This document shows, one piece after another, positions 33,885 to 45,057 of a stretch of DNA of 64,000 nucleotides (position 1 is its first letter; every line of letters starts with the position of its first letter). The stretch comes from Pycnopodia helianthoides (taxonomy: Eukaryota > Echinodermata > Asteroidea > Forcipulatida > Asteriidae). The position numbers and the translations under genes were made by a program. Location of the stretch: contig CM063253.1 of the NCBI GenBank assembly GCA_032158295.1, forward strand, positions 5,239,001 to 5,303,000. Reading direction: 5' to 3'. The notes beneath the pieces were generated by a model. The model was given only the letters and a program-made list of their open reading frames with translations. It had not been told where the DNA came from and did no database searches.

Positions 33885-34365
33885 AGTGGAGTGGCAACAT
33901 GTCCCAGATATCGCAATACCCGGGGCAAGTTCGGGTGGGCGACTAGAGTGTCTAAACAAACCCAGAACAGTGTGACGTGTGTGACGTAGCTCTCGAAATT
34001 ACTAGATCGACCTTGCTCCAGTGATGGTCAAACTAGTCAATCTCCCTGTGCTCTATGGTTTCTAGTAAGTGTAGTCACTCTAGTCGCCCACCCGAACTTG
34101 CTCTAGGCTTATTTGAGTGTTAACATGTCTTCTATACAGCTAAATTGTAAGGGCGTGGTCATATCTCAGTCATCACAACACCTGGCGTATTGGAGTGGCA
34201 ACATGTCTTCAATAGCTGAAATGCAAGGAGTGGTCATTGGCCAGACGTTGCAATACCCGGCTTATTCGAGTGGTAACATGTCTTCTATAGCAGATAAAAT
34301 GCACGGGCGTGGTCATTTCCCAGTCATGGCAATACACGGCTTATTGGAGTGGCAACATGTCTCCG
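33885..34365. repeat. Minisatellite of about 77-bp units, split by a MITE
   Basis: Units contain AGTGGCAACATGTCTTC, a GGGCGTGGTCAT block and CAATACCCGGCTTATT. About three and a half units are visible; the first is interrupted by the element at 33925-34101. The 143-codon + frame over it is periodic and unlikely to be a gene. Confidence 0.8.
33925..34101. mobile_element. 177-bp MITE with 26-bp perfect inverted ends
   Basis: The left end GCAAGTTCGGGTGGGCGACT is exactly inverted at the right (AGTCGCCCACCCGAACTTGC), and the match extends six more bases inwards. It sits in a minisatellite unit whose intact siblings read CAATACCCGGCTTATT, so the insertion point is known to within a few bases. No other copy seen in the window. 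Confidence 0.85.
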
Positions 34366-34954
34366 AGCGGCATGATCATCTTTCCAGGTGTATAAGAATA
34401 AGCATCTGCCAAGAAATTGGGGGAAAAACCTCACGCTCGTACAGATTTCCCTATAGTCTTTTGACGGCGGGAAACATGCATCAAAGCAAGAGTGTCAAAA
34501 AAAAAGGAACAAGTGGAAATAGATCAGTTGTATGGTATTCATAGATCCAATCAAGATTAGCGTTGACCTTATTCCATGCTGAAGTTTGGAAGAGATAGCA
34601 ATCCGGAAAGAAAGTGTTATGCCCTTATAGATTTTTCGGTGGTTTGAAATTGTGTCAAGCTTATGAGCGCGTCTCTTTGGAGAATGACAAACCGCGGCCG
34701 CTTGGTAAAGCCTCAAAGATACATTTGCGTCACAAAAAGGGGCCTTTGCGACACTCTGGTATTTTACGATTAGGCTTGGGTATGAAGCTGTTTTTTTTGT
34801 GTTTTTTTTTTTTACAATGCACGATGACCCCGAAATGAACAACATTTCAAGCGATAATAATACTATTGGAGATTCACTATTATTTAGAGCGCCACCAAGA
34901 GTTAGCCCAGGATAGACAATTTTTCTTTCAAATGCATCTTTGGAATATATGAAT
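34366..34954. other. No gene seen
   Basis: Unique-looking sequence with a T run near 34801-34813. Confidence 0.45.
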
Positions 34955-35105
34955 TGCCTTTTCGAAACCACGGCCACGGCTTAAGCTTCGGTTTTAGTTT
35001 CGCCTACTATAGGCTTCACTGGCATTTTTGAAATCCTGTGTTTTCGAAATAATGAGGCTTCAACCACGTGGACGGTACCTATGAAGTTCAAAGCCGTCGT
35101 TTTAA
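34955..35105. mobile_element. Foldback element, TTTCGAAACCAC family, diverged
   Basis: The left end GCCTTTTCGAAACCACGG with GGCTTAAGCTTCGG resembles the left ends at 13650 and 45609. The right boundary is uncertain. Confidence 0.5.
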
Positions 35106-35200
35106 AATTACACATGCCTTTCCAGCTGACTTTAATCAGACAATGTAATAGAAAGAAAAGACTCAGCATTCAAGACAGTATTCGTGACAAACTTGAAGTG

Positions 35201-35450
35201 CACTCCAAACACTCCTGGGTCAGAATTGACCCAGAATCCGCGTCGCATGGGACCTCACCCATTTATGGATCTGTATGACCCAGAATATGTGTCAAACTGA
35301 CCCGAAACTGTGTCAAAACGAAGCAGGAATTCAAGTCGAAATCCCATTTTGTAACCAGTCTCCGAGTCAGGCTGACCCAGAAATGGGTCGGGCACCCCGG
35401 TCTAGGACACAGAATCCGGGTCAATTATGACCTGGGTGTTTTTAAGAGTG
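35201..35450. mobile_element. GGGTCA foldback element, family E
   Basis: The ends CACTCCAAACACTCCTGGGT and ACCTGGGTGTTTTTAAGAGTG are inverted copies. The interior is built from alternating GGGTCA and TGACCC words (for example GGGTCAGAATTGACCC). Relatives lie at 46513-46765 and 47269-47891, with fragments at 52966-53045 and about 36628-36670. Confidence 0.75.
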
Positions 35451-36829
35451 TAAAAGGTCTGTGTACTGTGTATAATGTTGTGAACTTCACTCAATATTTG
35501 AGCGATTGGTATGGAAAGAGTTGAGGGACAGCCGACATCACTGAGAGTTGAGTGTTTATTAGTATAACTTCAAATTAAGGGGAAGAAAGCTTCGTTTTAA
35601 CCCCTCTAGAATGCACAGAGCTGCTTTGCTCTTGTTTTTACCAGGAGAGCACACCACCCTCCACAGTAAAAAGGCTGTCATGAATGCAACGGTGTGAATT
35701 CGATTATCCTTGCCCCCGCCCACTCTTTAGGTGTCGCCTATTAATGATGTCACACACGTACTCACATTCATGTCTCTGAATAGCTGTGTTATTCTTTCAT
35801 TTGTCCCTGGACTCGAACGTTCCCTCCATCCATAGACTTCGTTTCCTCGTTGAGCAAGTCTCTCTTCGGAATTCCCCCGCGGTGATAATTTATGCAGTCG
35901 GCTCCCCGTCTCATATAAAGAGTGGTGGCGAGTCTAAGGTGACCGACTATAGGGGCCAAGTTGTGTCAAGTTATATTGTCTCAGAATTACCGAAAACCGG
36001 AAGACTTTATCAGGCGAGGTTTCCTCCAGCCTGTCTGTTCCAACCGGCCTCCTCAACGTCTCCCTGTTGCTTTTTTCCATCTGGTTGATTCCACGTCTGC
36101 GAACCGTGAGCTACATCCTTCGGAGGTGACACCATTCTGCGTCCTCTTCCCCAGTCTTTAATTAAAGCCGTTCCCACCTCGATCCCGGCGGATTACAAAG
36201 CCCACTGACACTCGCAAGAATGCGGGAGAAATCAAACTCATGCAATCGTAATGCGAAACGACACATTCTGAATCCGCGGGAATGAGGTCTAATGTCGATT
36301 GGTATTTTCTTAGCGTCCTCATGCGCGGGGAATCTCTTAATATGCGTGCAGGATACACATGCTATTACAGACGAGTACAAACAAACCATGCCATTGAGTT
36401 TGCATCCAAGACTACGGGGCAAGAGGGACCCAGAGCGCTTTAACTCTGAAATCTCATCACCGTAGGAATTCGATCAACGCTTCGGAGGAGAAGGGACGAT
36501 CATGTAGACCGTGTTGAAGACGTGTTTTTATTGCTTAAACTTTGGAAGCTGTTTAAAAAGGAAAACGGCAATGGACTGCATGGAGGTCAAAGATTAGACG
36601 TGGCTTATTGTGAGAAGTGAAACGAGGGGGTGTGACGCTCTCAAAAATGTCGGGTCAGAATTGACCCTGAGAAGGGTGCATAGGTGGGGCAGATAGGGGA
36701 CTTTTTCAGGGGAGTACCTTATGATGATACAATCCTGAAACTTGGCACACAATCAGAGAATGTCATGGGAAAGATATTTGGCTATAGGGCCATCGCAGAT
36801 TTGTCATATTGTCATTCTGGTAGCCCCCA
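35451..36829. other. No gene seen
   Basis: Moderately CpG-containing sequence with frames of up to 100 codons (35786-36088 +) that lack recognisable domains. A family E fragment, GTCGGGTCAGAATTGACCC, lies near 36646. Confidence 0.45.
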
Positions 36830-37081
36830 TGGGACCCTCCAAAGCACGTAGAACTGTGACCCGTAAAGGCCTGAAGATAACTGTGCAGAGAGAAAACCGA
36901 TGAAGAGAATAATCACTTTTAGAGGTCGGAGGAAAACCCCAAACAGGGCAAACCCACGAAAATCAGATCGGGACAGAAACCCGGTCCACATGCAAGGGCT
37001 CCGGTCCGGGATTCGAACGGGGGGGAGGTCCATAGGGGATCTGATAGGCAGCGGGAAGAAACCACCGAGCCAACCGTAATG
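36830..37081 (-). mobile_element. tRNA-derived SINE, echinoderm type
   Basis: On the minus strand the head reads GTTGGCTCGGTGGTTTCTTC, then CCCGTTCGAATCCCGGACC (B box), CCTTGCATGTGGACCGGGTT and a body with GTGGGTTTGCCC and GGGGTTTTCCTCC. I recall this as typical of sea urchin SINE2-type repeats. A 136-codon frame across it is not a gene. Confidence 0.8.
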
Positions 37082-37374
37082 CGGTAATTACAAGTTTCAG
37101 AGAGAGTGTTGGGAAACATGCAGAGATACCAAAGACAAACAAAGAGGGAGGGAAAGAGAGAGAGACGGAGGGGTGGGGTAGACTTAAAAATCACTGAATC
37201 CGTTGAAGCAGCTTTGCTTTCTTTAACAATCTCGCTGAGGATCGGTTTTAGCAAAGGTCTGCCACGTGCTTTGAGTTGCAGGACAGGCACGTGTGACGGA
37301 CCGTAATAAATCACGTTTAGCGGGCGCAAGCGCTCGTGTGGAATTCAATCACTGATGTCCTCAATTAAGATTTT

Positions 37375-37715
37375 GTTTGTCTATATACTTCAAGACTATA
37401 CGCACGACTGTGGAGCTGTGTCATTGTGTTCGGCCAACTAATTGTCTTCAAGTCCATGGGACCACATCGAGGCTGGTTGGAGAGAGCCTGTCTGTCCCGA
37501 TGCGGCAGCACCGTTGACCATCGCCACGGTCGGACTATTATTCGGTTTTTCCCATTCACCGATGTGTGTGAAGCACCGTACACTCAGTACTTTCCCGAGT
37601 GCTTTGAAAGAAACCCCCAGGCATATTACTCGGGTAGAATTCGAACCCATGACCTTTTCCATTCTAGAGCAGATGTCTTAATACCTCTAGACCGTCGAGA
37701 TTGCCCGGTAGCTAG
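37375..37715 (-). mobile_element. tRNA-derived SINE-like element
   Basis: The minus-strand tRNA-like head lies at about 37622-37712: GGTCTAGAGGTATTAAGACA, then GGTCATGGGTTCGAATTCTA (B box). A unique-looking body of about 250 bp follows. The head is too degenerate for a working tRNA. The right half overlaps the 153-codon + frame at 37426-37887, which is therefore discounted. Confidence 0.55.
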
Positions 37716-38579
37716 AGGCAGTTCGAATCCTCTGTTTCTATTTACGTTAAAAGCAGAACCAATAATTTGCTGTCAAATTCTTTGGTTCTTACAAAAGACA
37801 CACATTACACACAAACATACATACGTTATAAATTACACCAAATCCCCCTCCACTGTAAATATTATGCGACACTTGTCAGGAGAATGATATTCGTAAATAT
37901 TTGGATAAAACTAATGATGTGTGAACACTGCACTTGATCATTTTTTTGTTATCAGTTTGTATTCACTTTCCTTTAACCATGCACTTGATTTGATGGATTT
38001 AATGAATAAATAAACAGGGCACAACTTTCATAAAGCTGCTTTGGCACACAAAAAAGTATCTGAGCACAATGCAATTTTGCTTACGGGAAAAAAAAACCAT
38101 GTTAAATCTATTGTGACTGGCGTCCCGATTATTTTTGCCCAGCAGAAATGTGTTAAGCACTACTGTCTGTTTAATTAGCTCTGTGGAAGTTGGGCCTACA
38201 GACGTAACCCCTCTCTCTTCGTATAATTTATTTACAATGTAATGCGGCTGGAAGAAAAGGTAGTCTGGTACCTTTTTTATTTAGGAATTTAGGATTGACA
38301 AATCATTCGTACAGTGACTCAAGCATGATAAAGGTTTATTGGAATAAGGCCGAACTAGGCCGATGATTTCAGAACAAAATTTGCTTAGCATTAAAACAGT
38401 TCACCAGCCAAAATACCACATAGTATATATTGTTTTTGACTGGTTCCCTGCGACGATTTGCTTTCAACTTGCTAGCACAACTGTTTGTGTTGAAACAGCT
38501 TATAACATTCAATCTAGGTCTAGGAACTTTTTTATTTATTTATTTTTTTTATTTTATATATATTTATTTAGCAATTTAC
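37716..38579. other. No gene seen
   Basis: AT-rich sequence. On the minus strand an AATAAA lies near 38340, which could be a polyadenylation signal of an old insert, but no coding sequence accompanies it. Confidence 0.4.
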
Positions 38580-38765
38580 CAAGAAAATATACATGCAAAG
38601 ATAGACAAATACATTAAAATATATACAAAATAGACAAATACGTGCAAATATTTACAAAATAAACAAATACATGCGAATATATACAAAATAGACAAATACA
38701 TGCAAATATATACATAGACAAATATATACAAAATAGACAAATACATGCGAATGTACACACAACAG
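38580..38765. repeat. ACAAATACATGCAAATATAT minisatellite
   Basis: Units alternating CAAATACATGCGAATATATA and ACAAAATAGA repeat six to seven times with small changes. The YLSILYIF-type minus-strand frames are artefacts. Confidence 0.85.
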
Positions 38766-39159
38766 ACAAAAAGAGAGAAAACAGCAAGAAAATAAATTTG
38801 TTCGACGAAAATAACAAATAAGAGGTCAGAGACTTATTCCCATTGTGGTCATCTGGGAGTGGAAACAAAATGGGGCACAGTCAATACCGTGGACGAAACA
38901 GTAAAAACCAGAAGGACTACAGCAAAACACAAGCAAATACAGGACGGGACTAAAAAAGCAATCTATGCATCAAGCTGTGCCCTCGTGCACGAGATAGCTT
39001 CCCCTCCCCATCTTCCATACGAGAGACCTAGGATTAGATGAAGCTCCTCCGTAATGGAGCAGGTACTAATCAAATGCGCCTTAAGGCATGTTTCAATCCA
39101 GCAGCAGCACCGCTTGTCACACTCCCATTCATGAAATTATTATGTTTATTTATTATTAT
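38766..39159. other. No gene recognised
   Basis: A 60-codon + frame (38859-39041, Thr/Lys-rich) may be a decayed piece of a longer element, but I cannot name it. Confidence 0.35.
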
Positions 39160-39507
39160 ACATTTCTGGAAATGAAACCAAGGATGCCTCATACAAGTGA
39201 ACTTAATCAGTGTAGCTCACAAGCCTGAGGAAACCTGTAAACAAGGGTGCTTGCTATGTGAACCAGAAACACCGGGGTTGACCCCTATACTCTTCCACGC
39301 TAAGTGGTCTGGGTTCTTTTACGTGCACTACCAATGCTAGTACACGAAAACTACGGCTTAATGAAGGACATAGCATTATTATTGTCAAGTATTTTGCTCA
39401 AGGACACAAGACGTGACACGACCGGGACTCAAACCCACTCTCTCGACCAGAAACACCAGAGCTTTAGTCCGGTGCCCTTTAAACCGCTCGGCCACGACAC
39501 GCAAGAA
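39160..39507 (-). mobile_element. tRNA-derived SINE, uninterrupted copy
   Basis: The minus-strand head GTGTCGTGGCCGAGCGGTTT, then GACTAAAGCTCTGG, a long variable arm and GGGTTTGAGTCCCGG resembles a class II tRNA (Ser/Leu type). The body GTGTCCTTGAGCAAAATACT and GGTTCACATAGCAAGCACCC matches the duplicated SINEs. This copy provides the empty site for element P. Confidence 0.85.
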
Positions 39508-39604
39508 ATGACACAGATAGATGTATTAAGTAAACAAGGGCTCAGACTAGTACATCTGATTGCCCAGGTTCGGTTTCGGTACGGAAGAAATTAAAAAAAC
39601 AACA

Positions 39605-39895
39605 ACAACAAGACTCATTAGCTCATGGGGAGCGCGCTCATTCCTAGTTACTCCAGGGAAAGTGTGGAATAGTTTTCCGAACCACATCAGGACTGCAGCT
39701 GATACAACATCATCATTTTAAAGCTGCTCTCAAAACTCATCTTTTTGAAGTAAATGTTGACCAGCGATATTCAACATATATATTTGTGTCCCTTTCTTTT
39801 GTACTGTTTCTTGTATCATGAGCGAGCGCCATGAGCACCTTTTTTGGCGGATACCGGCTCTATACAAGACTCCATTATTATCATTAAGACGGCCA
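39605..39895 (+). pseudogene. LINE 3' remnant: reverse-transcriptase C-terminus and tail
   Basis: At about 39659-39718 the frame reads KVWNSFPNHIRTAADTTSSF and then meets a stop. Shifting one base restores FKAALKTHLFEVN. The series LWNSLP..IR....SFK..LKTHLF is the usual C-terminal signature of CR1/L2-like LINE ORF2 proteins. It is followed by GCCATGAGCACC, GATACCGGCTCTATACAAGA and an ATTATTATC tail. The remnant is 5'-truncated and frameshifted. The same tail occurs at 9940-10035. Confidence 0.75.
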
Positions 39896-40752
39896 CTAAG
39901 GAACTGCTTTCTTAACACCAAAGGCAAGTTAGTCTTCGTACGGTGACACTGACATGGCTTCTTCATCTGCTGCACCCAATCCACGCAACTCTTTTACTCA
40001 TTCACAGTCGCTGTTGTACTTCAAATTGATATGTTCGAAATTAAGTTACAGATTTGTCCCATTCGCATATGCTTAATACAATGTAGAGTTCTGTGAATGG
40101 TTTTTGTTTAATTCCAGTGTTTCTGTGTGCCTCAGAATAGGTTACTGAGAGGCGCATTATAAATGATGTAATTATGAAGATGAAGCTGTGGTTTCATAAA
40201 GATGATGGAAATATCATCAAGGTCATGTGGGAGAATGGGAGCCTCGATCTCCCCATGTCCACAGGCTTGGAAGTCAGAAAGTGGTCAAAACATGAGATGA
40301 AAGCTACGGGGGGGGGGGAATACATCTGAAAAAAGAAGAAAAAAACATAATCGATAACTACGAGTGCGTCAGACATCGGTCCCACTTTGTTTGGTATTTT
40401 ACCCAAAGACAAATCACTCTCAGATCTTCCAACTTTTGATTACAACATCGTTAGGGTCACGTGACAAAAAGTAGGTCAGGCGGCCAAAAGCAAAATAGCC
40501 AGCGTGGGGCGGAAGTGCATTCAAGTTTGTCTACATGAGCGGAAATGAAAAAACGCTGTGAAAGTCGATCATCTATTTATTGAATGTTGGTCGCTACTCG
40601 CTGTGATCGATACTCATTTTAAAAGTGACCTGCCGTTTGGATCGCGCACACTGCCCCCATGGTTTACACTAGCCGGTTGTTGTTTAGAGAACCAGCTCGA
40701 AGAGGAGCAGCTAAAAAACAAAACAGCCTGGCACTGATTTTTTTAAAAGCTG
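39896..40752. other. No gene seen
   Basis: Unique-looking sequence with a G run near 40310-40318. Confidence 0.45.
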
Positions 40753-40756
40753 TTAA

Positions 40757-41074
40757 AGGGGTACGTTGACTTCGGATTGGGCGCCTTTGGGCTATAAAAA
40801 TAGGGTTTGTTATTAAATGAATATGGTTTGAAATATGTTTTAGACATAGAATACAATGATACACACAACTATCCCTCAAAATTCGGTGGTTTTTCCTTTT
40901 ACTTCGTGAACTGACACCGTCCGTCATTTTGTGGAGTCAGATTTCTGGTTTTACGAAATGGCGGACGGTAGATCATTATATTCTTCTTTTAAAACATCTC
41001 TCTAACCATATTAATTTAATAACAAACACTTTTCTAGCCCAAAGCGCCAAATAATCCGAAGACAACATATCCCT
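40757..41074. mobile_element. Palindromic TTAA element, complete
   Basis: Flanked by TTAA (40753-40756 and 41075-41078). The ends AGGGGTACGTTGACTTCGGA and CCGAAGACAACATATCCCT are inverted, as are GGGCGCCTTTGGGCTA and TAGCCCAAAGCGCC. The centre pairs ACCGTCCGTCATTTTGTGGA with AAATGGCGGACGGT. 318 bp; same family as 60-274 and similar in design to 4248-4613. Confidence 0.85.
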
Positions 41075-41677
41075 TTAAAGGAATATATGTTTGGGGCCTA
41101 TTATTACTGTATACTGTTAGAGACCTATATCGTGAACAAGATTGCGGCCTCCTTTCTTTATATCACGGCTTCCCCCACCACTAAACAAAACCAGGACACC
41201 AAACCGAGCCTGTGTAGGCCTCACAGATAGTCTGGTTCTTTCTTCGTCTTGTGCCCGGAAGAAGGACGTAACGAAAAGTCACCAGAGATAGGCCGCAAGC
41301 AATTAGCACGATTGTGTTTCAAGAAAAACTGAGCGTGAAAATAATATGGTCGGATGTCCACCTTTCATAAGTCATTATAGGAAGGTTAAATTCTGCGTGG
41401 GAACGGAAACACTTGTCCTTGTGGTAATTTCTTGCAACCAAAAATTTACAGTAATGCCATATTTTTCTTATGTCTTGGGGGACGTTTGAATGCTTATGAC
41501 CTTTTGTTATTTTGAAAAAAGAAAGAAATTGGTGTGCCTGGAAGAAGGTCGTAGAGCCTTACAACCATCTTCCGGGGCACACGATGTCTTATCTTACGAC
41601 TTCTATAATCACAATTGCATTCAGGGAAGGTCGCCGAGCAATGGAGCTGTTTGTAGCCAACAATCTCGCCAACTTAA

Positions 41678-42055
41678 AGGAACATTACAGAATTGTTTTT
41701 TGCTAACAAAATAGTTGTTGGCAGTGTAAACACTTTATGTAATCCACCATATACATAAACTGACAAACCTGTAGAAGTTTGAGATCAATCGGCCATCTGG
41801 GTCACGAGAAAATAGTGAAAATCCGATCACACATTTTGCATGAAATCGTACAGATTCAACAAAATGAATAAAACGCTCACTGAGCGATAAACTCAAATCG
41901 GCAAGTTAGTTTATTCATTTCTCATCAAATATGGCATTTCAGACAGAAATATTTCAAGGGATGTTTTCTACTAGCATCATCATTATACCGTGTAAGTTTT
42001 ATGTAAATCTGTGATCAAAAAGTATAGTTGTTCTTACCAATTCTGTAATGTTCCT
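41678..42055 (-). mobile_element. MITE family B, inverted copy
   Basis: Flanked by TTAA on both sides (41674-41677 and 42056-42059). The interior is the reverse complement of 29117-29504 at about nine bases in ten. 378 bp, non-coding. Confidence 0.9.
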
Positions 42056-42059
42056 TTAA

Positions 42060-42859
42060 TAATATACACGCATATCAGGAACCCAATGCTCGTGTAGTAA
42101 CACGCACTCTGTCATAAAAATCATCGTGCACGGACGATTGTTATAATATGAAAAAAGAAATGGGTCGACGCATTTGTCATTACTGTTATTTTTTCATTGA
42201 CATACCGGAGAAGACTTCTTTAGCTTATCTGTTTCTGCCCTTCGTGGGTATTGTAATTTGAAGTATCTGGGACCTGAATACGACAATGTAATTACTTTGC
42301 AGTCCATTTTCTCTATGCAGTATTATTTGGATAATGGAAACAATGACGGAAGCGAGGATAATGGAAAAAGCAAAAAAAAAAAATAATAAAATTCCTCCAC
42401 ACTGCGGCGATGGTAGTCTCCGGAGGTTCAAAAAATAATTGTCGAAATCATCTGTTTGTACATTGGGACTCTGTAGCTTCCGTAACGATGGCAACACACT
42501 GCACACAATGTATATGCCTTATTAGAGATACTTACGGTTTAGTTTAAAGGAAAACTATAATGTATATTTCTTTTGAAATATTAGTATCATTGTAATTAGA
42601 TAAAAAAAAGTTCACACTTTAATTATCTAAAAAAAACACACCGCACAACTTGACCGTGAAGCTAGGTCATCGTATTCGATGGTGATGTTTTATTTCGTAA
42701 AGCACTTCATGTTTTGTAATAAGAGATTTTGTGTACATTATTTTAAGCTTATTTTAATTACAGCGATCGGTATAAGAAATTGTGATTCGGCAGGAGGGGG
42801 GGGGGGTGTCTCAGGATGTTTTTTACAACACTGCCATGAGAACTCTGTCACAATCAGTG
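42060..42859. other. No gene seen
   Basis: AT-rich sequence with A runs near 42375 and a G run near 42796-42806. Confidence 0.45.
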
Positions 42860-43315
42860 CGATTTCAGATTGAAACTGACAATTTTTGTCCCACTGATAA
42901 CCCATCCTGTCCTCATCTTTTGCAATTTCCTTTTCGAAGTGACAAATTATAGTGAAAGAATGCTGTTTGAAAAGACACAGTCTCAAATCCCACTCACAGA
43001 CCATGTCACCTGATACATCACATGTTTACAAAAGAGCCACACGGAGCCTGAACTTCATGCCGGCACGATGTTTACACAGCTCAATGGAAGAACACGGTAA
43101 ATCTGATATTTCGTGGAGATTGCATTGTCCAATTTCTGGCAACGTCTGCTACGAAGAAAGGGGGGCACATCTCAAAATTTGTTCAGCTGTTATTTTTGTG
43201 TAACTCTTGAAATTATGTGGGAAATTATGATACAAAATGAAACAATTTCCCTTATGACTGGTGCAGTATCTTGTTTGCTAGGCAAGTGCACTTGAAGGTC
43301 TCAACAAATGTAGCG
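42860..43315 (+). mobile_element. Interspersed repeat, family A
   Basis: It begins with a TTTCAGATTGAAACTG word and then follows the 15575 copy: GACCATGTCACCTGATAC, CACATGTTTACAAAAGAGCC, GGAGATTGCATTG and GAAGAAAGGGGGGCACA. Non-coding. Confidence 0.75.
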
Positions 43316-43812
43316 AGGTCTATAAAAAAAAGAACACTTCCATCCGAAACGGTCTTCCGTATTTAAAACGGCGAGTTACAAGTCAAGGACACGTTATAAT
43401 GGCGATCAGTTATTTGAAGTAAAATGGTCCGGAAAATACTTCCATTTGTCACAAACACCTTACGTTTGCTCAATTCCCCTTGGGTTACAGAGAAGAAGAA
43501 AAAAAAAACTGCAGCCCGGCTAAACATACGACCTCCTCACGTAGTTGAGCCGAACCAAAAGCGAGTGACCCAGAAATGGAAAACCTTTTTTTTCCCCTTC
43601 TTCTTCCTCCAATCAATATGGTTACTTAAGCTCGCACTGCCGCGTCTCAGACCGCGGGTTCTTAAGACGGTGTCTAGGTGCTGGCTTTCACCTTCCAAAA
43701 TATAGGGTTGTCGATTTAATTTAAAGGCGACGAGTAATTTGGTTTTATATAAATATAAATATATACTATTTTGCTATAAATGGATATGTTTTCGTTTGTG
43801 CTTGTTTATGTC

Positions 43813-43890
43813 TCTGACGAAGGTCCGGTTTGGATCGAAAAGCTAAGGCCATCTCCCCTATTAGTTTTAAATATATGTATGTATAAATAT

Positions 43891-43931
<41 letters not shown>

Positions 43932-43985
43932 AAATTTGTAGGGTAGATGGCCTTAGCTTTCGATCCAAACCGGACCTTCGTCAGA
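43813..43985. repeat. Long inverted repeat with AT-rich loop
   Basis: Arms of 47-48 bases (43813-43860 and 43939-43985) beginning TCTGACGAAGGTCCGGTTTG are nearly perfect reverse complements. The loop of about 78 bases contains a TA dinucleotide run (about 43894-43924). Each arm has the motif CTGACGA...ATCGAAA, shared in part with 8683-8725. Confidence 0.9.
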
Positions 43986-44719
43986 GCTATATATATATAA
44001 AAGGACTCTGTAAGCTCATCCAGTTTTATAGATGAGTGTCGGGGATGCAATGATAAGGCTACTTTGGTTGTCAATGTTGTCATGGTTGTTTCTTATATTA
44101 TTTGAAATGTGATGTCATCGGACGTTTTTGGATTTGGACCCCAAAATGCGCCTGAAGGGGTTTCAAGCACAGTGACATTTTACAAATCTTTTGACGCGAG
44201 GGTTAGAGACTTGTTTTTCTTTAGGACTCCATCTGTTGGAAATTGAGTGGACCACACAATTGATTTCGACATCGGAGCCTCTCTTTAAGTATTAACGCCC
44301 CAACACCTTTTTCCGTGGATTTTTTGGTTCACTCACTGCCGAAGATAACCGCTTCCTTGTCATTATTTATCTGTTTACAATTATTAGATCCACGGAAAAA
44401 AAGCTTTAAAGGCTATTATTTTGTGGTCACATCTTGAAAAAAACGAATTTCGACAGATGATGCTGTGTCCAAAAAAACAACAACAAAAATTGCAAAAAAG
44501 CTTTCGAGTATGCCACGGACAATGTAAGTACTCCTTTTAACCCGCGTATTTGTTTGTACGTGGCTGATGACCGTGAGATAATCTCGGGAATAATAATTGA
44601 TTGATAGTTTTTAATTGACTACCCCTTATCATTGGCAGACTTTTCCCCCTGTGCAACACCTTAGTTGAAAGCAACTTTCCCCAATCTACAAAAATAGCTA
44701 TAACTCGGACCTATCATCT
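43986..44719. other. No gene seen
   Basis: AT-rich sequence. The words ATCCACGGAAAAAA (44388) and TTTTTCCGTGGAT (44308) form an inverted pair about 80 bp apart. No gene recognised. Confidence 0.45.
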
Positions 44720-44723
44720 TTAA

Positions 44724-45057
44724 AGGCCCTGTACACTATTGGTAAGATCGAAAAACACAATGTTCACAGATTCACACATAACTTACATGATTTATAGTAA
44801 GTAATGGTAGAAAGGGTTCCTTAAAATATTTCTGCCTAAAATGCTATCGTTTCTGAGAAACGAGTAAAACAACAGTAATTATCGCGCGCGATAATTTGAA
44901 AAAACAGAAAACACATAAGATCTCTTTTCACTATTTTCTCGTGACCTCGATGACCAATTGAGCTCAAACTTTCACAGGTTTGTTTGTTCATGCATATGTT
45001 TAATCACACAAAATGTGGACACTGATTTTGAGCTGTTACCAAAAGTGTACAATACCT
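44724..45057 (+). mobile_element. MITE family C, TTAA-flanked
   Basis: TTAA flanks at 44720-44723 and 45058-45061. The ends AGGCCCTGTACACTATTGGT and a less perfect TACCAAAAGTGTACAATACCT are inverted. A perfect internal palindrome TTATCGCGCGCGATAA is present. 334 bp, almost identical to 51583-51916. Confidence 0.88.

Noticed and set aside
34113..34544. 143-codon + strand frame
   Set aside because: The periodic protein sequence follows the 77-bp minisatellite.
36919..37329. 136-codon minus-strand frame
   Set aside because: It overlaps a tRNA-derived SINE and a GA-rich tract.
37426..37887. 153-codon + strand frame
   Set aside because: It covers the tRNA-like head and body of a SINE-like element on the other strand. 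No domain.
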